Assembly: GCF_005503015.1 (NCBI RefSeq)
Contig: NZ_SCOL01000003.1
Span: 186,001 to 250,000, forward strand
DNA: 64,000 bases
Source of the DNA: Bacillus sp. E(2018)
Lineage (GTDB): Bacteria; Bacillota; Bacilli; Bacillales; Fictibacillaceae
Direction: 5' to 3'
Position 1 is the stretch's first letter. Every line of letters starts with the position of its first letter. The translations under genes were made by a program, and so were the position numbers. Under the pieces are notes generated by a model, which was given only the letters and a program-made list of their open reading frames with translations, was not told the origin of the DNA and did no database searches. Below are positions 58,476-64,000 of this stretch, one piece after another.

Positions 58476-60023
58476 ATGGAGAAATTTCAAGAAAGCATGT
58501 ACAAGCTGATTGTTGAAACATCAACGAAATTGCCGAAAGACGTTCGCCGTGCCATTCTTGCAGCTAAGCTAAAAGAAAATGCCGGAACACGTGCTGCGAT
58601 GTCTTTAGATACGATTACAGATAATATCTTAAAAGCTGATGAAAATGTTTCGCCGATCTGCCAGGATACGGGACTTCCTACTTTTAAAATTAAAGTTCCT
58701 GTAGGAGTCAACCAGATTAAGATGAAAAAAGCCATCCGTCAAGCGATTGCAGATGCAACAAAAGACACAAAGCTTCGTCCGAATTCAGTTGATTCGATCA
58801 CTGGAGACAACAGTGGAGACAACCTAGGAGACGGGACACCTGTTATTAAATTTGAGCAGTGGGAAGAAGATTACATTGATGCGCGTCTTATCTTAAAAGG
58901 CGGCGGTTGTGAAAATAAAAACATTCAATATAGTCTTCCTGCTGAGTTAGAAGGCTTAGGACGAGCGGGACGTGATCTGGACGGTATCCGTAAATGTATC
59001 ATGCACTCCGTTTACCAAGCTCAAGGTCAAGGCTGTAGTGCCGGTTTTATCGGTGTTGGAATCGGGGGAGACCGTACATCAGGGTATGAATTAGCGAAAG
59101 AGATGCTATTCCGTTCGGTAGATGACGTCAATCCAAACGAAAATCTTCGTAAACTTGAAGAGTATGTGATGGAGAACGCGAATAAGCTTGGGATCGGTAC
59201 GATGGGCTTTGGCGGTGAAACGACGTTACTTGGCTGTAAAGTTGGTGTGATCAATCGTATTCCAGCGAGTTTCTTTGTATCAGTAGCTTATAACTGCTGG
59301 GCATACCGTCGTTTAGGTGTAAAACTTAACGCTGAAACGGGAGAAATTCAAGATTGGTTGTATACAGAAGGCGAAGAAGTGGATTTCACTAAAGCTGAAG
59401 AGGAAGCAGCAGCAGCTGTTGAACAACAGGAAGAAAAGACGAGAAGCGTCACACTTGAAGCTCCTATTACCGAAGAGCAGATTCGTGAGCTAAAAGTCGG
59501 AGATGTTGTGACGATCAACGGAATGATGCATACAGGTCGAGATGCTATTCATAAACATTTAATGGATAATCCAGCTCCAATCGATCTGAACGGTCAGATC
59601 ATTTATCACTGCGGACCAGTAATGGCAAAAGACGCTGAAGGAAATTGGGTCGTTAAAGCGGCAGGACCGACGACAAGTATTCGTGAGGAACCTTACCAAG
59701 GCGACATTATGAAGAAGTTTGGAATCCGCGCAGTTATTGGTAAGGGTGGTATGGGTCCAAAAACGTTAGCGGCTCTAAAAGAACACGGCGGTGTTTATCT
59801 GAACGCTATCGGCGGTGCTGCACAATATTACGCAGAGTGTATGGAAAAAGTTGAAGGTGTCGACCTAATGGAATTCGGAGTTCCAGAAGCGATGTGGCAC
59901 ATTCGCGTCAATGGCTTTACAGCAGTTGTTACGATGGATTCACACGGAAACAGTCTTCATGAGCATGTAGAGAAGTCATCCTTACAAAAGCTAGAGCAGT
60001 TTAAAGATCCAGTTTTTAAATAA
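58476..60023 (+). CDS. Class I fumarate hydratase (single-chain, Fe-S)
   Basis: 515 aa combining the alpha part (about 1-290) and beta part (about 325-510) of class I fumarases in one chain. [4Fe-4S]-ligand Cys candidates are in SPICQDTGLP, GQGCSAGFIG and TTLLGCKVG; the beta part has the GPTTS and GGMG motifs. It hydrates fumarate to malate; oxygen-labile clusters are usual for this class. A promoter is not clear; AAAGGGGTAG precedes the ATG. Most Bacillus also have the class II enzyme FumC elsewhere. Confidence 0.9.
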   Translation: MEKFQESMYKLIVETSTKLPKDVRRAILAAKLKENAGTRAAMSLDTITDNILKADENVSPICQDTGLPTFKIKVPVGVNQIKMKKAIRQAIADATKDTKLRPNSVDSITGDNSGDNLGDGTPVIKFEQWEEDYIDARLILKGGGCENKNIQYSLPAELEGLGRAGRDLDGIRKCIMHSVYQAQGQGCSAGFIGVGIGGDRTSGYELAKEMLFRSVDDVNPNENLRKLEEYVMENANKLGIGTMGFGGETTLLGCKVGVINRIPASFFVSVAYNCWAYRRLGVKLNAETGEIQDWLYTEGEEVDFTKAEEEAAAAVEQQEEKTRSVTLEAPITEEQIRELKVGDVVTINGMMHTGRDAIHKHLMDNPAPIDLNGQIIYHCGPVMAKDAEGNWVVKAAGPTTSIREEPYQGDIMKKFGIRAVIGKGGMGPKTLAALKEHGGVYLNAIGGAAQYYAECMEKVEGVDLMEFGVPEAMWHIRVNGFTAVVTMDSHGNSLHEHVEKSSLQKLEQFKDPVFK

Positions 60024-60037
60024 AATGAAATGTGAGC

Positions 60038-60067
60038 CACAGTTCTGATATGGAACTGTGGTTTTTG
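60038..60067 (+). terminator. Terminator of the fumarase gene
   Basis: Perfect nine-base stem CCACAGTTC / GAACTGTGG, T run. Confidence 0.85.
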
Positions 60068-60160
60068 TTTTTACTACAGTAAATAATATTAGTAAGCCCA
60101 AATAATAGGAAAGATACAACTCTTTTTTGAGCTCGTCCAGCGGCATGAAATGCATGCTGA

Positions 60161-60280
60161 ACGAGCGCCATACGAAAAATACGAGCGCCATACGAAAAAT
60201 ACGAGCGCCATACGAAAAATACGAGCGCCATACGAAAAATACGAGCGCCATACGAAAAATACGAGCGCCATATCAAAAAA
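60161..60280. repeat. Tandem array, 6 units of 20 bp (ACGAGCGCCATACGAAAAAT)
   Basis: Units at 60161, 60181, 60201, 60221, 60241 and 60261; the first five are identical, the sixth ends TATCAAAAAA. Imperfect older material (GAGC, GGCATGAAATGCATGC) lies just before it. ORFs that run through the array are artefacts of the repeat. Lies between the fumarase and pdaA genes. Confidence 0.9.
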
Positions 60281-60402
60281 TGCGTTAATCCAATTTAAAC
60301 TCCCCACAAACAAAACAATACGTTTCCTTAATATCCCTAGCATGGTTTTCTACAATTACACCAAAATAAAGGTATAGGTTGTCGCTTGAAGGAGGAAGTT
60401 TA

Positions 60403-61218
60403 ATGAGAATCAATCGGCTCCTGTGCCTAATATTGGTTTCAATCTTGTTTTTTACACAAACACATGTTATTTATGCTCAAAGAGGCGTATCCAATCAAAG
60501 ACTGGAATGGTACTTTGAGAAAAAAGGGGAAGAGAAGCCTCCGATCACAGATGAAAGATATATGGAGCTTGTTCATAAATATGATAGCCTTTTTGTTGGC
60601 GACCCAGCCAAAAAGGACATCTATTTAACCTTCGATAATGGGTACGAAAACGGTTATACCGATAACGTTTTGGATGTGTTGAAGAGAAAGAAAGTACCTG
60701 CAGCCTTTTTTGTAACCGGACAATTTATGAAGACACACCCTCACCTAATAAAACGAATGGCTGAAGAAGGGCATATAGTAGGGAATCACTCGTATTACCA
60801 TCCAGATCTTACTCAAGTGTCTGATTCACGTTTAAAAAACGAGCTTGAAAAAGTAAAGCTCAGATACACGGAGATAACCGGAAAAACAGACATGAATTAT
60901 ATTCGACCTCCACGAGGTGTGTTTAGCGAAAGAACGATCATGCTTGCTAAACAAGAAGGATATACACATGTGTTTTGGTCACTTGCCTTTTTAGATTGGG
61001 AAACCAATAAACAGCGTGGGTGGCAATATTCATACAACCAAATCATGAAGCAGATCCACCCAGGCAGCATCATGCTTCTGCATACGGTTTCTAAAGACAA
61101 TTCAGATGCACTCGAACGCACGATAGAAGCTCTTCAAAAAAGAGGCTATACATTTAAAAGCTTAGACGACTTACAGCTAAAAAAATCTGTACCAACTCCA
61201 TTGTTATTTAAATCTTAA
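60403..61218 (+). CDS. pdaA: Cortex peptidoglycan deacetylase PdaA
   Basis: 271 aa from ATG 60403 (GGAGGAAGTTT upstream). Signal peptide about 1-25 (LFFTQTHVIYA). NodB-type deacetylase: TFDNGYENG near residue 78, NHSYYHPD with the zinc His pair, RPPRG, and LLHTVSKDN. PdaA removes acetyl from muramic acid so that muramic delta-lactam of the spore cortex can form, which is needed for germination. In B. subtilis it is made in the forespore. Confidence 0.92.
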   Translation: MRINRLLCLILVSILFFTQTHVIYAQRGVSNQRLEWYFEKKGEEKPPITDERYMELVHKYDSLFVGDPAKKDIYLTFDNGYENGYTDNVLDVLKRKKVPAAFFVTGQFMKTHPHLIKRMAEEGHIVGNHSYYHPDLTQVSDSRLKNELEKVKLRYTEITGKTDMNYIRPPRGVFSERTIMLAKQEGYTHVFWSLAFLDWETNKQRGWQYSYNQIMKQIHPGSIMLLHTVSKDNSDALERTIEALQKRGYTFKSLDDLQLKKSVPTPLLFKS

Positions 61219-61258
61219 AAAACACTTTTGCATTTTTTTGCGAAGGTGTTTCTTTTTT
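61219..61258 (+). terminator. Terminator of pdaA
   Basis: AAACACTTTTGCA / TGCGAAGGTGTTT with wobble pairs and T-rich tail. Confidence 0.75.
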
Positions 61259-61280
61259 CTAAGTTAAAGGCACAATGAAA

Positions 61281-61323
61281 AACGCTTAAACCTCTCTTTA
61301 AAAAGAACGGAGGTTTAAGCGTT
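61281..61323. terminator. Terminator of the GH16 gene
   Basis: Perfect 14-base stem AACGCTTAAACCTC / GAGGTTTAAGCGTT; serves the minus-strand glucanase and probably also backs up pdaA. Confidence 0.85.
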
Positions 61324-61329
61324 CAACAT

Positions 61330-63762
61330 TTATTTTAATACATGTAGTTGTACGTCATCGAGGTAAATCTCATGTTTGCCCAGTGGTGATCCTGGACTTT
61401 TTCCAAGAAGAAACTTTAATGACAATGTATCTGTTTCAGTAGGGGTGATCTGAAAGGTATAAATTGTTTCTTCATTTCCAATTTCAATGCTTTCAGCAAA
61501 ATAACGCTTGTACTGTGCATTTTCTAACGTGACCTCTATGTTACGAGCGATCTGTGAGGATACTGAAAACCGTAGTTCATAGTTCAATCCCTTCACTAAC
61601 TTTAAATTCCCTTGTTCTAAAAGAACGCTCCATGGCTCATTTCCTTCAGAATCAATGCTGATTTTGGCTTTACCATCTTCACTCATGATCTCAGCAGCTG
61701 CATCGTAATGAACATAGGGAGTCCAAAATGAAAGGCCAGAAAGAAAATCTCCATTTTTTAATGGTTTCATGTCTACATCGTTGTAATCAGGAATATTGGT
61801 TAGGTTCTTTAGAAAAATGTCATCCAAGTAAACATCAGCAGAATGGCCACCTAAATAAAAGATCAACTGGCTATTATAATCTGACGTTGCGGCATCAAAC
61901 TTAAATTTCAACTCGTACATATCACTCTTTTTGTTTAGGGTTACTTTAGATGGTGTTACATAGTACTGATTGCCGTTTTCATCTAATACACCAATTTCAA
62001 TGGATCGAGCTCTATCCGCTTTCCCTTTAAAGGTTAAAAGGTATTCGTTTCCTTTGACCAATTGTATTCCTTTTTGAACAAGGTACTTATCTGTTTTCTT
62101 AGAAGAGTGTCCTTTTAGTTCAGCATGAAATTCACGCGTTTTCTCATTAACAACTGCTCTATCTTTTTTGTGATTGGAAATAAAGTCCCAATACGTCAAT
62201 CGATCCATTGCGCCTTGATCAAATGTCCCATTATAGATGTGGTTACCATCTGGCAGTGGTGATTTAGTCGCGGACTCATTAATCGGTTCATTTGTGACTT
62301 CTTCAACACGTACGTCTCCAATCCAAACAGGGATACTTCCATTGTTGCCTAAATTAAATTCTAATCGAGCGGCAAGATCAGTATCGGCAAGCATATCAAA
62401 CGTAAAAGAATAGTTAGCAAGTGAATTGCTTAACTTGATCGTTTCTTCATTGGAGTATTTGCCCCATCCACGTTCTGCACCACCGCCGACTTTAACAGAT
62501 ATCTGTCGATCAGATGCTGCTTTTGCATCAAAGCTAACTTTGTATCGTCCACTTTTACCGAGCGAAAGAAGTTGAATCGCTTGTACAGAATGTGAAAAGG
62601 CTCCAGGAACTTGTGGAGTGATCACTGCAAAATTCTTATTATCGATCAATTCTGTATCAGCAGAAGCTTGACCACCAAAATCGGGAAGAGTAACAAGGTT
62701 CCAGTAGGTTGGATCAAATGGCGTTTCATTTTGATCGATACGTGTAAATGGTCTTTCAAAGTTTCCATCATAAATAAGGTTTCCGTCTTCGAGAGGCTGT
62801 TTAGCTTCTTCTGGCAATTCAACGGGCTTTGGAGTAGGTTCTACTGGATCTCTATAATCTCCGTTTTTTATTTCGTAAACACGAACATAATCAATTTCCA
62901 TCTGTTGAGGGAAGGTAGTCGTTTCATCGGGATCTCCATCAAACCAACCGCCAACAGCTAAGTTCATGATTAAATAAAAGTTTTGATCGAATGGTGCAGG
63001 ATACGAGTACTTGATCGGATTATTTTGTCCTTTTGCATACCACTCATTTTGGGTTTGATATAGTTTACCGTCCACATACCATCTGATCTCACCAGGTTCC
63101 CATTCGATGGCATATGTGTGCCAAGTATTGATTCCTTCGTTAAAAGGGAATTCAAACTCTTTACCTGTATACCGATTGTTTGGCCAAGTTTCACCATAAT
63201 GAAGCGTTCCAGCCACTTTATTTGGTTTACTTCCCCAAGCTTCCATGATATCTATTTCACCTGAAGCAGCCCAACCTCCATATCGATCTTTCTCGGGTAA
63301 CATCCAAACCGCTGGCCATAACCCTTTGCCTGTAGGAGACTTTGCACGAACCTCATAACGACCATACGTCTGACTAAATAATCCCTTCGTTTTTAACTTA
63401 GCAGATGTATAATCATAGGTACCAGAGTCATCCGTGGTGCTCTCTTTCTTAGCGCGAATAATCAATTTACCATCTTTTATAAATGAGTTCTCATCAGAGT
63501 TTGTATAGTATTGTTTTTCATTATTTCCCCACCCAGGCGTAATTGGATTACCCTCTTCGTCTTTTATCCAGTTACCGGTGTCATAGGTCCACTTCTTTGG
63601 GTCGATTTGTGGTTTGTTAAATTCATCGGACCAAGTAAGAGACCATTTCGTTTTCTCTTTCTTTCTTTGGACTTCTTTATCCACATCGTCATCTGCAGAG
63701 GCGATCACACCGCTAGGCATCATTAATAAAGCAGAGAGAGCAAAAGCATAGATTCTTTTCAC
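61330..63762 (-). CDS. Secreted GH16 beta-glucanase with three C-terminal carbohydrate-binding-like modules
   Basis: 810 aa. Signal peptide 1-23 (MMPSGVIASA). GH16 domain at about 38-300 with catalytic GEIDIME (Glu169, Asp171, Glu174) in the form typical of laminarinases and endo-1,3-beta-glucanases. Three modules follow, starting NLIYDGNFERPF (about 329), NHIYNGTFDQGA (about 508) and MKPLKNGDFLSGLSFW (about 661); each resembles the CBM4/9 jelly roll. Degrades beta-1,3- or mixed-linked glucans outside the cell. Two LacI-type palindromes upstream suggest sugar control. Confidence 0.88.
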   Translation of the reverse strand: MKRIYAFALSALLMMPSGVIASADDDVDKEVQRKKEKTKWSLTWSDEFNKPQIDPKKWTYDTGNWIKDEEGNPITPGWGNNEKQYYTNSDENSFIKDGKLIIRAKKESTTDDSGTYDYTSAKLKTKGLFSQTYGRYEVRAKSPTGKGLWPAVWMLPEKDRYGGWAASGEIDIMEAWGSKPNKVAGTLHYGETWPNNRYTGKEFEFPFNEGINTWHTYAIEWEPGEIRWYVDGKLYQTQNEWYAKGQNNPIKYSYPAPFDQNFYLIMNLAVGGWFDGDPDETTTFPQQMEIDYVRVYEIKNGDYRDPVEPTPKPVELPEEAKQPLEDGNLIYDGNFERPFTRIDQNETPFDPTYWNLVTLPDFGGQASADTELIDNKNFAVITPQVPGAFSHSVQAIQLLSLGKSGRYKVSFDAKAASDRQISVKVGGGAERGWGKYSNEETIKLSNSLANYSFTFDMLADTDLAARLEFNLGNNGSIPVWIGDVRVEEVTNEPINESATKSPLPDGNHIYNGTFDQGAMDRLTYWDFISNHKKDRAVVNEKTREFHAELKGHSSKKTDKYLVQKGIQLVKGNEYLLTFKGKADRARSIEIGVLDENGNQYYVTPSKVTLNKKSDMYELKFKFDAATSDYNSQLIFYLGGHSADVYLDDIFLKNLTNIPDYNDVDMKPLKNGDFLSGLSFWTPYVHYDAAAEIMSEDGKAKISIDSEGNEPWSVLLEQGNLKLVKGLNYELRFSVSSQIARNIEVTLENAQYKRYFAESIEIGNEETIYTFQITPTETDTLSLKFLLGKSPGSPLGKHEIYLDDVQLHVLK

Positions 63763-63793
63763 TGAACATATCCTCCTTAGTTATAAAAATAAA

Positions 63794-63809
63794 TCGAAAG
63801 CGGTTTCGA
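63794..63809. promoter_or_regulatory. Palindromic operator 1 before the GH16 gene
   Basis: TCGAAAGCGGTTTCGA, symmetric except the centre; same core as operator 2. It overlaps the expected transcription start, after TATAGT on the minus strand (63813-63818). Confidence 0.6.
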
Positions 63810-63836
63810 AAAACTATAAAAATATATACACGATTT

Positions 63837-63852
63837 ACGAAAGCGCTTTCGT
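63837..63852. promoter_or_regulatory. Palindromic operator 2 before the GH16 gene
   Basis: ACGAAAGCGCTTTCGT is a perfect 16-base palindrome in the -35 region. It resembles a CcpA cre site (GAAAGCGCTTTC core) but has CG in place of the TG/CA outer pairs, so a dedicated LacI-family repressor is possible. The two centres are 43 bases apart. Confidence 0.6.
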
Positions 63853-63928
63853 TATAGCTATTATAGAGATTTTGAAAATTCATCACAATCTGACTTTAGT
63901 AATGTTTTTATATAAAATCATTTTCAAG

Positions 63929-63958
63929 TTGGTAGAACATGCGAGTTTCGTCTACAAT
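63929..63958 (+). promoter_or_regulatory. Possible promoter leading out of the window
   Basis: TTGGTA, 18 bases, TACAAT, about 40 bases before the end. No start codon with ribosome site is visible in the remaining bases. Confidence 0.35.
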
Positions 63959-64000
63959 AAGAAAAGCCACTTTTAGCTAAGAAACGAGTGAATATAATTA

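Noticed and set aside
60016..60343. Three overlapping minus-strand ORFs with repeats such as MALVFFVWRS
   Set aside because: They are translations of the 20-bp tandem array in different frames, without ribosome sites.

Overview
The window looks like chromosome from a spore-forming, low-GC, aerobic member of the Bacillaceae. The evidence is a gerP spore-coat cluster, the cortex deacetylase pdaA, bacillithiol synthesis (yojF-bshB2), an aa3-type quinol oxidase and many genes with clear Bacillus subtilis counterparts (yfk, tre, fru and liv loci). A Fictibacillus-like genus is plausible, but that is inference. No tRNA, rRNA, prophage, transposase or CRISPR array was seen.

Layout. 1-7.5 kb: a truncated ABC-F ATPase, a small orphan gene, the cystine symporter tcyP, and qoxABCD with a Rex-type operator over its -35 box. 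7.6-14.3 kb, mostly minus strand: a NERD/zinc-ribbon protein, proBA, a small membrane protein, bshB2-yojF and pdxK. 14.3-18.5 kb: the trehalose operon treP-treA-treR with paired TreR boxes and two cre sites. 18.5-26.5 kb: a NUDIX hydrolase, an NhaC antiporter, a helix-turn-helix regulator and psd sharing one operator sequence, then fruR-fruK-fruA. 26.6-29.6 kb: an AAC(3)-like protein, YggT, DsrE and AIM24. 29.6-32.7 kb: a divergent gerP cluster with an alpha-crystallin-like gene on each side. 32.7-39.8 kb: an ABC-F protein with a structured leader, small and membrane proteins, and two adjacent secreted low-complexity proteins, one basic and one acidic. 39.9-43.9 kb: a peroxiredoxin whose catalytic cysteine codon is TGA (a selenoprotein candidate), an SDR reductase, a short structured transcript with a 25-codon ORF, an RsgA-like GTPase and YjbQ. 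44.2-49.3 kb: livJHMGF, branched-chain amino acid uptake. 49.7-60 kb: the yfk-like neighbourhood (LMW phosphatase, GNAT, GlsB/YeaQ, YihY, VanZ, TlpA-like, MFS, OsmC, YfkD, HxlR, YfkAB, SE1561) and a one-chain class I fumarase. 60.4-63.8 kb: pdaA and a secreted GH16 beta-glucanase behind two palindromic operators.

Three kinds of non-coding repeat run through the window: six copies of a roughly 130-bp element with GTTGATT/AATCAAC ends; a 117-118 bp palindromic element nested inside two of those copies; and three arrays of exactly 20-bp period plus one remnant, with different unit sequences.

The strongest unusual signal is the in-frame TGA at 40089-40091. It falls exactly at the peroxidatic cysteine of a full-length peroxiredoxin and is followed at SECIS-like spacing by a hairpin with a G-starting loop. 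A DsrE/YedF-type gene lies in the same window. Other leads are the gerP/small heat-shock pairing under divergent sigma-K-like promoters, the structured 25-codon transcript, and the operator shared by the HTH regulator and psd.
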